Origin: Varanus komodoensis
Taxonomy: Eukaryota; Chordata; Lepidosauria; Squamata; Varanidae
NCBI RefSeq assembly: GCF_004798865.1
Contig: NW_025335268.1
Location: 71,562,546-71,626,545, forward strand
Reading direction: 5' to 3'
DNA: 64,000 bases
This document shows, piece after piece, positions 36,730-47,889 of this stretch. Position 1 is the first letter of the stretch, and each line of letters begins with the position of its first letter. Below the pieces are notes generated by a model. The model was not told where the DNA came from, searched no databases, and saw only the letters and a program-made list of their open reading frames with translations. Position numbers and translations under genes: made by a program.

Positions 36730-37225
36730 TGTGTGGGGCTACCTTTTAAGGCTGTTTAGAAAGGGTGCTGGGTGCTGTGACTGCATTGTGCTGGTCTAAC
36801 TGCACTTGCTCTCTGGCTCCCAGTACATCTGGAAACCTCCCCCACCCCGCATTTCACCCTGTGCTGCATTTCACCTTGAACACTCTTCACAGCTTAAGAC
36901 ACAGATGTCTAACAGGCCACCCGTCTTTGCATGGGCCTATGAATGCATTAAAAGAGCGCAGGGCCTTCTCAGTGGTGGCCCCCAATTCTGGAATGTTCTT
37001 CCAAGAGCAGCCTGCCTTGGGGCCCGCTTAGCTGTGCTTTTGGTGCCAGGCAAAGTTATTTTTTTAAAGTTATTTTTCCAGGGCCTTTAGACTTCTGATT
37101 AGCCCTGCTCAATGTTTTTGCTCGGCCTTTAAGAGCCTTTAGACTTTATTCTGGTATGCGCAATCTGCCTCTTAGAGGACTAGTTTTTGCTTTTTGTTCT
37201 TGTATTATAACTAACCAAGTTTAAT
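36730..37225 (+). repeat. L2 LINE 3' fragment
   Basis: The block GAGCGCAGGGCCTTCTCAGT and GGTGGCCCCCAATTCTGGAA encodes an RAFSVVAPNSGMF-like version of the L2 ORF2 end, followed by TTGGTGCCAGGCAAAG and an AT-rich tail. Confidence 0.7.
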
Positions 37226-37454
37226 GTACTGATTGGATTTCAATAACCTCCAACAGCCACGACTCCCTTTTTGTTTTAGTAAATCCCATGGAAATTCCCC
37301 TTGGCCCATGAAAAGCAAAAGTCCCCCTGGCAGCAGTGGCCGGTCAGCCGAATCCAGTCAAGGAGAGACACCGAATCTCCCAGAAGCCCCCAGAGAGAGG
37401 TTTCCTGAGCAGCAAAGAGAAAGAGGCTGGCCCTGGGAGCGGGTCAGGCACTCA

Positions 37455-37605
37455 ACGACAGCCTTGCCCAACCTGGGGCCCTCTAGATCCATTGGACTGC
37501 AACTCCCATCAGCCCCAGACCACATGCCTGATGGCCAGGGATTTGGGGAGCTCTGGTCCATCCGCTTCTGGAGGGATGCAGGATCCCTACCCCTGCTCTA
37601 GAGGA
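37455..37605 (+). mobile_element. hAT-like MITE (ACTACAACTCCCA family)
   Basis: Left end CAGCCTTGCCCAACCTGGGG CCCTC, core TGGACTGCAACTCCCATCAG, and right end which reversed reads CAGGGGTAGGGATCCTGCAT. Same family as 11688-11832. Confidence 0.5.
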
Positions 37606-37609
37606 ATAC

Positions 37610-38500
37610 AGCGTGACTGCAACAAGATGCACAGACGGCTGCGGGTTGCAGAGAGAATGGCCAGCAGCCAGATGCACATGAGCTGCAACTGAACACGTAC
37701 CGGCCTGCCGACCGCCACAACGAGAGAAGGTCTGCAGATGCTGCGTGCAGGGAGCTTCCCTCTCCAGAAGTGTCCTCGCGTGATCAGGTTCCCAAGTGCT
37801 AAGGTCGACACGGCCAACTCCATTCACAGCGGCCCATGCTACAAAAACAGGATCTGACCCCTGCAACGGCCTTTCTAAAATTTGAGCCAGGGACACCCCT
37901 TCGTTAGTGTGGAACTCCTTCCCGGGAAGATCTTCATCTTCTTCCTCTTCCACGTCGTCTTCTTCCTCTTCCCCTTCTTTCCAGAACTGCTTGCACTGCC
38001 AAATAGTGTCCAGAGCGGTTTGCAACGTCAGTGAGCAACCGCAGCGGATAGCAAAATCAAATTAAACTGAGCACCACTGCGGAGCTCGACAAATAGAAGC
38101 AGAACCGTCCCGCAGTTGGGTCGGGTCAGGTTTGCATGGCTGCGTCCATGGAGAGATTCCATGTACGACGCTGGGGCCCAGTACAGCCAAGAGTATGGAG
38201 GCCTTCCTGAACGGGACCTCATGCAGATCTGAGCCTGCACAGGTAGCAAAAGGCTGCAGCTCAGAAGCACATCACTCGTTTTGCATACCAGGGCTGCAAA
38301 GATCCTTGCTGGACTGCCTGGGGAGCCACTGCTGCCAGTCCGTGCTGACTGTACTGGGGTAGATGAACTAATGGCCTTGCTCGATAGGAGGCAGCTGCCG
38401 GTGCTCCCAAGAAAGGGGAGGCAAATCTTGCACCAGACAAAGTGAAATGAAGTTGATTTCATTCAAGTACCTTCTGGAAAGCAGAAATGTTCACTTAAGC
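37610..38500. other. Intron sequence with polypyrimidine tract
   Basis: No gene recognised. A CTTCTT/CCTCTT-rich tract lies at 37928-37983 and produces an artificial acidic open frame on the minus strand. A LINE/SINE tail-like piece (GATGAACTAATGGCCTTGCT, AGGCAGCTGCCG) lies at 38325-38400. Confidence 0.4.
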
Positions 38501-38639
38501 TTCCGAGCTACCACTCAAATGATTGCTCTTTGCGAAAGTATTCATTAAGATGCCTCCAAGTGCCGTCCGCTGCTGCTTCAGGACGGATTTGTTAATTAAG
38601 TGTCTCAGGAGCCTGGCTGGACATTGTCTTGCAGTGCCA

Positions 38640-39470
38640 AAATGCAGAACAGTTTGCCAAGTTAAGGAGGATACGCAATGGCAGACGACAGAGGAGAGAG
38701 GGAGAGACAGATACAATCATCTAAGGACAGTTGTGTCTGCTGGCAAGTTAGGGGACAAGTGGCTGGAGAGCAGCACTTGTGAAAGGGACCTCGGGGTGCT
38801 GGTTGAGTGCAGGCTGAACATGAGTCAGCCGTGTGATGCGGTGGTCAAGAGGGCAAACGCCACCCTTGGTTGCATAGCCAGAAGTGTGGCTTCTAGATCG
38901 AGAGAGGTATTACTGCCACTCTACACGACTCTAGTGCGCCTGCAACTGGAGTACTGTGTTTAGTTCTGGGCTCTACATTACAGGAGAGATAAAGCCAGGC
39001 TGGAATCGGTGCAGCGAAGGGCCACAAGGTTGGTGGCCAGATTGCAGGGGATGCCGTATGAGGCAAGACTGAGGGAACTGGGTCTCTTCAGCCTGGAGAA
39101 GAGGAGACTCAGAGGGGATCTGGTGGCGACATGCAGGTACACAAGGGGGTGCCATGCAGAGGTGGATCATGACCATTTCCCCCCTGCAGTGGAGGGCAGG
39201 ATGCGTTCCAATGGGGCCAAGATCTGGGAACCAAGATTCAGCGTGGATGCCAGGAAGTACTTCCTGACGGTTAGGACCCCCAGGGAGTGGAATGGGCTTC
39301 CCCGGGAGGTGGTTGAGGCCCCATCGGTGCGGGTGTTCAAGGATAGGCTGGATGTGCACATGGTGGGCATTTCGTGAGCGGAGCTGGCTGGAGCCAGGGG
39401 TCAGACTAGATGGCCCGGGGCATCCCTTCTGACTCGCTCTGGTTCTATGTTTCCATGTCTCTGTGTTTTG
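38640..39470 (+). repeat. CR1 LINE with long ORF2 3' remnant
   Basis: The longest CR1 in the window. It encodes KWLESSTCERDLGVLVECRL, the conserved ASRSREVLLPLYTTLVRLQL and EYCV, then a TAG at 38961-38963 where the family has Gln (VQFWA). The frame resumes with [20 protein letters not shown] and [16 protein letters not shown] and ends [20 protein letters not shown]. The 3' UTR carries GGTCAGACTAGATGGCCCGG and ends in a TTCTATGTTTCC-type repeat. One clear nonsense change is visible plus an altered 5' boundary. Confidence 0.9.
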
Positions 39471-39474
39471 TCCT

Positions 39475-40085
39475 TGCCGTTGGTTGAGCCAGCATGTTGT
39501 CAGGGAATGTTCACAGACATTCCAACTGTTGTGGGGCAGAAATGGTCAAGAACATACAGTTAAAAACAAAAAAGTACAGCTGCAGGACCCAGACACAGGA
39601 GGGGCTGAGTTGTATGGAAAGTTGGGGAGACAGAAAGGAAAAGGAAGATGAGGGAATCTTACATGGACAAATCTTATAGGGACAAGAAGATCTATCTGCA
39701 GCCCAAAAGATGGGGAATAAAGAAGCCAGAGGAAATCTCTGGGGAAGAGAAATGTAATTCAGAGCCAAGAAAATGGAAATGGGCGTGAGTCAAGAAGGAG
39801 TGAATTTCACGAATTGGTTCAAAGGCAACAGCTTTGGCTACAGGTCTCTGAAATCGATTACTTCAGGAGTAGTCAAGTTTTTGTCCCACTTCGGCAGTAG
39901 CTTAGACTGGTTTTCAGAAGGTTGTCCTGGGAAGAACCTTCAAGGTAACGTAATGTGGCTCAGTTCTGCCTCCGTATCCTATACCCATCTTGCTATTTTC
40001 ATAGTTAAAAGTCGGGATGTGGGAGAATTTAGGCTGGTCTGTATATTTAAGTGAACCAATCCTTTCATTTGCACTTCCTAGACTA
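39475..40085. other. Intron sequence, unassigned
   Basis: Purine-rich in places, with no gene or repeat recognised. Confidence 0.4.
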
Positions 40086-40104
40086 ATATTTTCTTAATGT
40101 TGAT

Positions 40105-40830
40105 AATGTGTGTGTGTGTGTGTTTAAAGAAACCCAACATTAAGAAAACTAAGATCATGGCATCCGGTCCTCTCACTTCCTGGAAAATAGATGGGGAAGA
40201 AATGGAGGTAGTGACAGATTTTATTTTCCTGGGTTCCAAGGTCACCGCAGATGGGGACTGCAGCCAAGAAATTAAAAGATGCTTGTTCCTTGGGAGGAAA
40301 GCTATGGCAAATCTAGACAGCATACTAAAAAGCAGAGACAGCACCCTGCCAACAAAAGTGCGTATAGTCAAGGCTATGGTTTTCCCAGTTGCAATGAATG
40401 GCTGTGAAAGTTGGGCCATAACGATGGCTGAGCACCAAAGGATTGAGGCCTTTGAATTGTGGTGCTGGAGGAGACTCCTGCGAGTCCCTTGGACCGCAAG
40501 GCGATCAAACCGGTCAGTCCTAGAGGAGATCAACCCTGACGGCTCTTTAGAAGGCCAGATCCTGAAGATGAGACTCAAGTACTTTGGCCACCTAATGAGA
40601 AGGAAGGACTCCCTGGAGAAGAGCCTGATGCTGGGAACAACAGATGGCAAAAGAAGGAGGGGACGGCAGAGGATGAGGTGGCTGGATGGGGTCACTGGGG
40701 CAGTTGGTGTGAGCTTGGGTGGACTCCAGGGGATGGTGGAGGACAGGGGGGCCTGGAGGAGTGTTGTCCATGGGGTCGCGATGGGTCGGATGTGACTTCG
40801 CAACTAACAACAAGACGACGACTAATACTG
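40105..40830 (+). mobile_element. BovB (RTE) LINE fragment, plus strand
   Basis: A 5'-truncated BovB copy. From about 40125 to 40795 one uninterrupted frame encodes the C-terminal part of the BovB polyprotein: NIKKTKIMASGPLTSW, then VTDFIFLGSKVTADGDCSQE, FPVAMNGCESWA, WCWRRLLRVPWTARRSNRS, KYFGHLMRRKDSLEKSLMLG and RRGRQRMRWLDGVTGAVG. It ends VVHGVAMGRM. The 3' terminus GTCGCGATGGGTCGGATGTG, ACTTCGCAACTAACAACAAG is the standard BovB end. It lacks the catalytic YADD, which would lie upstream of the truncation. It is better preserved than the copy at 24236-25068. Confidence 0.93.
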
Positions 40831-40834
40831 AGAA

Positions 40835-41150
40835 TGGGACATGGTTCTTCTTGGACTGCACACTTCCCTGAATTTTGTATCGAAAAGAGTTCATCCCAAG
40901 TGTGTCTATTAGGGAAAACGGGACGCAAAAGAGACAGGTGACCTTGGCCAGAGGAATCTTACCGAGGTGAGAAACAGTTGCAAATCTTCACAGACTTCCT
41001 ATACTTAAAGTTGTAGCCCAAGCGGATTGAATGCATCCCTGTCAAGGGGCAGGGGAAGCACCCCTTATTTTTTCAGTGGAAGGAACAGATCTAAAGAACA
41101 TAAATGACATGGAAGGCAGGCAGCATTTCAACAGGGACAGCTTTCCTTGT
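40835..41150. other. Intron sequence, unassigned
   Basis: Nothing recognised. Confidence 0.4.
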
Positions 41151-41154
41151 CCCT

Positions 41155-41480
41155 GTAGTACAATGATCCCCAAACCTGAATCCCCATATGATGTTGGGCT
41201 GCAACTCCCATCTTCCACAGCCACTATGGTCAATGTCCAGGGAGGGCGGGAATTGTATCCAGCTGGCTTCTGAGTAAAAGTCACTTTGACCAACCTGTTG
41301 AAGTTCAGCCTGCCACGTAACTGCTTATTCAGGAATCAAAGTCTGCACAATAGGGGTGCGGAACCTGTGGCCCCCTGGGTGCTGCTGGACTACAGCTCCT
41401 ATCATACAGCTCCTCATTGCCAATGCTGGCTGGGCATGGCTGGAATTGGACTCAGGTTCCAACATGTTCCAAGGAGTGTT
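41155..41480 (+). mobile_element. Two MITE fragments (ACTACAACTCCCA family)
   Basis: 41160-41275 has GATGTTGGGCTGCAACTCCC near its left end. 41345-41480 begins AGGGGTGCGGAACCTGTGGC, with GGACTACAGCTCCTATCATA inside. Both match the family at 11688 and 37455. The ends are too worn to fix boundaries. Confidence 0.45.
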
Positions 41481-41484
41481 TTGG

Positions 41485-42210
41485 TGTCTTTTACCATCTG
41501 CTCCTGCCCCGAATTCCCAAATTTCCAACGCAAAGCAAAACTCCCAGCTTTTGCAGTTAGAATTGGCTGGAAATGCTAAATAGGCTGTTGCCACGAAGCC
41601 CAGCAATTTCTTTCTTTTTTTTAAACACCCACTCACTCTAGATCAGTCTGATCATCAACTACTCCGAACAACAAATTAAGAACAGGAAAGAGATTCCGGT
41701 GTCTCATCGCTCTCAGGGGGGGGGGGACCCACAGCTGCTCCCCAAGCAAATGCCAACTTCAGGAGGGGGCCTTCCCCCAGGCTGGCAGCCAGGGAGAAAA
41801 GAGTTAAATTCCCCCTCCACGCTTGCTGGGTTCTTGTTAATTATTAGCCACCCCTGCTAATTTAATTTGCATTTTTGGAGACCTACAGGTTAAATGCAAA
41901 CATGCATCAGGCACAGTTCACCCTTCCATCTCCCTGGGCCAGCCAAAAGGACCACAGTGCCCAGGATGGGAGAGAGCAAGATGCAAACAGTCTGATGTAA
42001 ACTGCCAGTTAGAGAAGGAAATGGAGTAGAAAACTCGGCGTTAGGTAGTGAGACATCTTTGTCATATAAAGTACCTTTGCTCTACTGACAGTGGTGCCGC
42101 TAAGGCTGCCAACAGGAATCAGGCTGGTTCTTCTGTCCCGAGATGGCATTTCTGTAGCATTTCCTGGACAAAAGCAAATCCTCAAGAGAAGATTCTCAGC
42201 AGGCTGCAGC
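41485..42210. other. Intron sequence with possible conserved element
   Basis: A G run at 41709-41717 and an AT-rich, homeodomain/POU-motif-rich stretch at 41830-41920 (see findings). No gene recognised. Confidence 0.4.
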
Positions 42211-42214
42211 AGCA

Positions 42215-42362
42215 CCTTCCCGGTGTGCTCTCAGCCTGATCTACCTCACAGGGTTGTTGTTTTGGGGAGAAGATTGAGAGCAGCAGGAGGAGAATGATGT
42301 GAGCTGCTCTGAGTTCTTTAAAAATTAAAAGGTGGGACATAAATCAAATAGATAAATACAGG
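42215..42362 (+). repeat. MIR-like SINE 3' part
   Basis: CTCAGCCTGATCTACCTCAC, AGGGTTGTTGTTTTGGGGAG and a tail ending GTGGGACATAAATCAAATAG. Plus orientation, head missing. Confidence 0.7.
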
Positions 42363-42539
42363 ATTGTTGTGCTGAAACAGGGCTGCAGGCCTGTTCTCCA
42401 TCATCCAGGACGGCAGGGCCCGAAATGATGAGCCCAAATTTCAGGATTCTGGCTGAGGATTGGGAAAACTTCCAACAGCAGAGCAGCCGGACAACGGCCG
42501 AAAGACGTGGTGAGCTTCCCATTAAGCCGAGCCCAGATA

Positions 42540-42645
42540 GCCACCAATCCAGAGCCTTTTCAAACTGGATTCCAGCACTGAGCAAGGAGTTGGGCTTGAT
42601 GGCCTGTTATTCGCCCTGTTCCATCGCTAGGATTCCGGAAGGGTA
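42540..42645 (+). repeat. CR1 LINE 3' tip
   Basis: CACTGAGCAAGGAGTTGGGC, TTGATGGCCTGTTATTCGCC and a CTAGGATTCCG end match the CR1 3' UTR and terminal repeat. Strongly truncated. Confidence 0.6.
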
Positions 42646-43404
42646 TGAAAAAGGTGGCATCCAACGCTCAGGACACCCATTCCCCAGGACAGGGCCAGGA
42701 GGCCTCAGCTCTGTGACACATCACTACGCTTCCATTTCAATCAGGCGCAGGGGACCTTTGGACCGTAGCCTGGATGTGGCCGAAGGAACCTTGCCCTGAG
42801 CCTTGCAGCCATTCAGATTTCTCTTCAAACCTCCCGTTGCCCCATCAGTGGGGTGACTGGGGGAGGGAACTCCCCAGAACTGGTTCTCCGTATTATCTGC
42901 TGCCCCCTCTGACTTCTCCTGCAGCCAGCGGCAGTTTTGCATTTTCCCAAATCTGATCACATGAGCAGTGGAAGGTAAAGGCAGGTGCCAGAGGAAGGGA
43001 GCAGTGCACCCTGGGGGTTGAATTTCAGGCGCAGTGGCTGATGGGACACCTGCCAACAGCAGGAGGACGGAGCAGGCAGAATGGAAACCGTGATAACAGA
43101 GAAATGCTTGGCTGACTGTTGAGTAGACCATGGTAAAGAACTGTGAAGTGTGGTAACCACGGCAGGGTTGTTTGCCATGTGTGAACGCAGCCGGTGAGAA
43201 AATTAGTCGCTGGAGAATTTGCAGTGCTTGCTGTGGCACATGGTCTGTTCAAAAGGGGCGACCACGAAGCCTGACAGCTTTAACATGAACAGTGGGCATG
43301 CATGAGCTAAGCGTGGCTGGGCCAGCTCAGGTGCCCCAGTATCTTCAACAACATGCAAGGGTTTTGGAGAATACACCCAGGGGCAGGGGGCTGGGTGAGA
43401 GGTA

Positions 43405-43710
43405 CTGCCAAACCATGGCTTGCCTTGACTCCAAACCATGAACTGCTCTTCCATTTGTACAGGCAAGCCATGGTTTGTACAGTTTCCCTCTACCCACAGC
43501 GTCCCAGAAAATCCTTGGAAAACCACAGATCAACACTGCAAGCTGTGGTTTGTCATTTGGGAAGCAACGTCCGACTGTGATTTGCAGATCAGCTCCAGAT
43601 AGTTATTTGAGGTCCTGGCTGGCGACATCTTGCAAGCCACGGTTTATTTGAATGAACTGTGGTTTGTCATTACCTCTAAACCATTTATTTAAGATAAACC
43701 ATGGTTGGCA
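43405..43710. repeat. AAACCATGGTTT palindrome cluster
   Basis: At least eight variants of the half-palindromes AAACCATGG / CCATGGTTT in 300 bp: CAAACCATGGCTTG, GCCATGGTTTGT, GCTGTGGTTTGTCAT, GCCACGGTTTATTT, CTGTGGTTTGTCATT, TAAACCATGGTTGG. I cannot assign the family. Confidence 0.5.
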
Positions 43711-43714
43711 CTTT

Positions 43715-46700
43715 ACCCTAACCCTACTTCAGAACTGAGATTACGATGAAATAAAAACTTGCCTGCTTTTATTTGTTAATTCCTTCTACTAAGTAACTTC
43801 ACTCTCACTTCCATCACACAACAGCCTCTAGAGCAACCATGGATAGTCCGCACAAGCCCTGTTTGTGAACCTCCTCCAAGCCTCGGTTTCTAAGTCTGGC
43901 TTGCCAGTCCATTGCAAATCAGTCTTGACTAAGACCTCTTGGCCAACCACAGCCAAGCTTGCTGGACCACGCTTTGACGTGGCATCTAAACTAATCCATG
44001 GCAGACTCTAAAAGCAAAAAACCCCCCTGGAAATCCCACCTTCAGGACAGAGAGACATTACGGCAGGAGGGAACTGGTGGTCCTTGGGCTTCCATAACCC
44101 CTGACTACCAGTTAGGCTGAGTGCTATCCGGGGCATGGACTACCCACCCCTGAATAAGCAGAAATGGTTGAAAATACAGTTGCATGGCCAAGACATCCGT
44201 GCAGAGATAAAAGCCAATCTTGGGGTGTGCCCACATCTTCCAGCTGCCTCTACATTTCGAACTGGCTGCGTGGGGCTCAGAGGGAGGGGCGGATGTGGGG
44301 GCAGCATCTCTGAAGTGTTCCTTGCTCTGCCATGAAGTGCCATGGGTTCCTCTGAGAATGAAGATGCTCTATTAACGTAAGCATTTGCTATGCACACAAG
44401 GCAATCTCCATTAATCTTTCTGTCTGTCTGGATCACTTCCACTTACAGCTTTTCGACAGCGCAGCAGCATGCGTCAACAGATGGCCTGGCTTTGTGAAAA
44501 CAAGCAAGCAACAGAAAAGAGAGGACGGCGGCTTCTTTCCACTTCGCCCTTCCAGAATAAAAACACGGCACGCCTTTGGAGTTGCCACACTTTCCCTGGA
44601 ACAGCCCTTAGGCCCCTGCGAGCAATGCCAGCCTGAAGAAAATAAAATCCAACAGGGGCAGCTTTTCCCAGATGCACGGATGACGACACGGTCCTTGCTG
44701 ACTTTCTGTCTGCCCCGCTGCCGTTCTCAGCAATAGCTCGCCGGAGAGGGGAGCAGCAATGCTAGACAGTGGGGGGGGGGGGACCTGGGGGCATCCCACC
44801 CCTTCTGGGAAGCTTTGGGAACACGGTCACTAACCTTACAAAGACGCCGTCCAAACTCAATATTCATTGTTTTGCTTTGCTGTGTTGTTTCCAACCTGGC
44901 TTTTATCGAGGTCATATCGCTGCCCTTCAAAATCTATGACTAATCACAAGATCTAGGAATTCACAATGCAACCATCAGTCACCTCCGTCCCCTTTCAGCG
45001 AGTGCTTTTGTGGTGCTCTCAGCCAACTTTACTTAGGCACACACCGACAGGGGCCTGTGCAAGCCAGTAACCTCGCAGACGCTTCCACGGCCATGGGAAT
45101 GGCCTCCTCTATTCTTCCCCTCCCTCCTCCCTGCCCACACCTGCTTGTCCAGGTTCCTTCAAACCTGTGCAAAACTTGCACTGCAGGCTCAGAATACACA
45201 ATCACTTCAGACTCCCCCATTGTGTATTCCGAGACGGCAATGCTTGTTCTGTCCAGGTGTCGACTTTTCCACAGGTTGCATCAAACAGAGAGCCGGTGCA
45301 GAGCCGGGGGTCCAAGCCCCCCCCCCCCAAATGATGCTTGTCAAATGGAATGTGTGAAATTCTTTACTCTCAGGACTGGTCTGGGTAGCGAGTGGGTCCC
45401 TTCTGCATTCCCGAGAACGTCGGGCAGCCTGGTGCCTTTGAGGCCAACGGAGTCATCGGAGGTCGCAAGGAGGAAAAACAGCGCAACCTTCCAAGTTATC
45501 CTTCCTCACTTTCTCATAGAAGATTCTTGATGGGAGCCAGATTGGCTGAAAAATGATGCGTGACCAGGTGCTCCTGAGTGACTTGTATGGTGCTCAGGAA
45601 CCCAGGACGTGCGTAGCAAAGAAGCGGCCAGCTGAGCGGCGGGGAAGATTCGGTGCAGAGCTGGAGAAATGGGCGCCACGGCCTTGGGGTTTGTTGCAGG
45701 CGTGGGAGACAGCCTGAACACAAGGGTGGAGTTGCTTCAGGGGAGCGGGAGATCTTTGGAGGTTCGGGAGCCAAGGCCCAAGGCAACCACCACGTTAGGA
45801 GAAAAGAAAGCAGTAAATACTGCTAAATCGCTTATTTTAGAAAACACCTTGGGTTATAAGAGAAGTTCGAGGCTTCGGCAAATGGGGCAGCATAAAAATG
45901 TTTTAATAAATAAATAAACAAACAAACACTTACGGGGCACGCCTAGCGGCCATGTCTTTTCTTACTCCTGAGTAGGCACAGGAGCTTCCCACTGAGATGC
46001 AGGCCCTAGCTGCAGGAGGGGGATGGAGGGCCTTTAGGCCTTCCCTCCCTCCAAGTGGGATGGGGTCCCTCATCTGCCATTTATGTTTGGCCAAATAATG
46101 AATCATTCACTCGACTAAAGCAAATGGATCAGGCTTTGTTATATATACTATAGGGGCGCCCCTATCCCTGATCGGGATCAGTGAAGGGGGAGGGATAAAA
46201 GCCCCCCACTAGAGCCCCACTGCAGACTGGGACCCTTCAGTCTGCGCTCTTCCTTGCTGAAGCATGAAGCCAGTGGAAAACGCATTAGTTGAAGAACGGC
46301 CTTCGATGTGGGTTCAGTGGGGAGGAAGACGAGGCAGGTTCCAGATGGCTTCTGTTGCTACCATGTTTTGTCCGTGTGTGTGTGCGTATGCACACGCACT
46401 TAAATCAGAACTTTGAAAGAGTGTGCCATAAATAAGGGAACAGTAAGCATGTAAGCACAATAAATAAAAAAAAAAAATCCAGAAGGCTTTAGCAGTATCT
46501 ACAAAGGAACTCAAACAGGGACTAGAGGGAGCTAAATCCAATAAGGGTTCTTTTCTTGTTGCCAGACCCAACGCAGAACTTGAGCGCAGGGCAGGGCCAG
46601 GGCCAGTCCTCCGCAGAATTTTCTGAACTACTTTCCTGGCTCAAGCTGGCCACGCGTGTTAGTGACAATGCCTGCAAGAGGCAACTAAGCCAAAATGCTC

Positions 46701-46760
46701 ACAGCTCGTGCGTGGGCTACTGAGCCTAACTTGCAGCCCGACACAGAGTTTCCAACCCAT
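43715..46760. other. Intron sequence, unassigned
   Basis: No gene recognised. C/G homopolymers at 44770-44782 and 45318-45328, an 11-bp inverted repeat at 45192-45229, a palindrome cluster at 46150-46245 and a short poly-A at 46468-46479. Confidence 0.4.
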
Positions 46761-46769
46761 TTCTTTATT

Positions 46770-47000
46770 TGTATCATCATTATTATATTTCTATCCTGCC
46801 TGCTTTCCTACAAAGAACTCCAGGAGGCTTACAAGTCCCCCCGCTCGATCTTATCCTCACAACAGCAACCCTGCGAGGTAGGTTGGGCTGAGAGTCTGTG
46901 ATGGCCCGAAGTCACCCAGTTGGCTCCATGGCTGAGCGGGGACTGGAACTCAGATCTCCTGAGTCCCAATCCTGCGCTCTTAACCACGGCACCACACTGT
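46770..47000 (-). repeat. MIR-like SINE, nearly full length
   Basis: On the minus strand the head includes GTGGTTAAGAGCGCAGGATT (A box), GAGTTCCAGTCCCC (decayed B box), TCTCAGCCCAACCTACCTCG, CAGGGTTGCTGTTGTGAGGA and an AT-rich tail with ATAATAATGATGATA. Confidence 0.8.
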
Positions 47001-47749
47001 TGTTCTTGCTGTTACAACCACACACATTTCCTAGATGGAATGGGCAATCAGTCTCTTCTTGGTGCCATAAGTAGCAAGATAAATTCATTTTGAGAACAAG
47101 GGGAGCCAAGTCGGAACCAGATCTAAGTGATCTCCTTCGGCTGGGAGGCCTGGAATTCCAGATGTTTGGGGAATGGTGAGCGGCTTTAAAATGGATTACA
47201 GATCCCATACCTCCAGGAGTTTTGCAGAATTTCTGCAAGGGCAGGTAAGTTTCTTAGGGCATTACTGGGGTGGGGAAAAGCTGCACCAAGTCAAAATCCC
47301 CTCTTTGGAATACGTGGACCTCACCCTGGACACCATCTGGCATCCTACTGGGAATGGAGGGGTGGAAAAAATAGTGAAAGGAAAAGCTCAACACCCAGTT
47401 GTGGGATCCTGCCAGAGAAATCGGGGCAAAACTCATGGGCAGAGCTGCAGATGCAGTGTCTAACATTTCCCCTCTAGGGTGAAGCGCAATTTGTATGGGA
47501 GAACGAAAAGAGCAAATGCTGGACTTCCACTGGGCTGGGGGGCTACACTTCCCCTGGGTTTTCCTTGCTGCCCTGGCCCTTTCGCACAGCCCCGTCCTAG
47601 TCTCTTGGGTCAGCACCCATCAAATGCACCCTTGATAAATGCCTGTCATTGGGAAGAGAAAGTCTGAATGTTGCGGGGACACAGCATGGGTTGGGTCTTG
47701 CTGAAAAGGGCTACTGAAATGTGCTGTGCGAACCTTGCTCAGATAGCCA

Positions 47750-47885
47750 GCAAACAAGCCACAGTTCACAACCCAACAACAAACCATGGGTTCTCTTCAT
47801 GGGTTGTCTGTGGTTAACAAACTACAGCCTGCTAGCTTTCAGACAACACAAGAACTCACAGTTCAGCAACAACCCACAGTTCAGC
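47750..47885. repeat. Palindrome-rich repeat (same family as 43405)
   Basis: CAAACAAGCCACAGTTCACA, CAACAAACCATGGGTT, ATGGGTTGTCTGTGGTTAAC, TCAGACAACACAAGAACTCA, CAACCCACAGTTCAGC. Boundaries unclear. Confidence 0.4.
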
Positions 47886-47889
47886 ACAG

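Noticed and set aside
37483-38025. 180-codon minus-strand frame with a Glu/Asp-rich run
   Set aside because: The acidic run is produced by a CTT/CCT polypyrimidine tract. The flanks look non-coding and no splice pattern is evident.
40078-40803. 241-codon minus-strand frame
   Set aside because: It is antisense to the plus-strand BovB copy.
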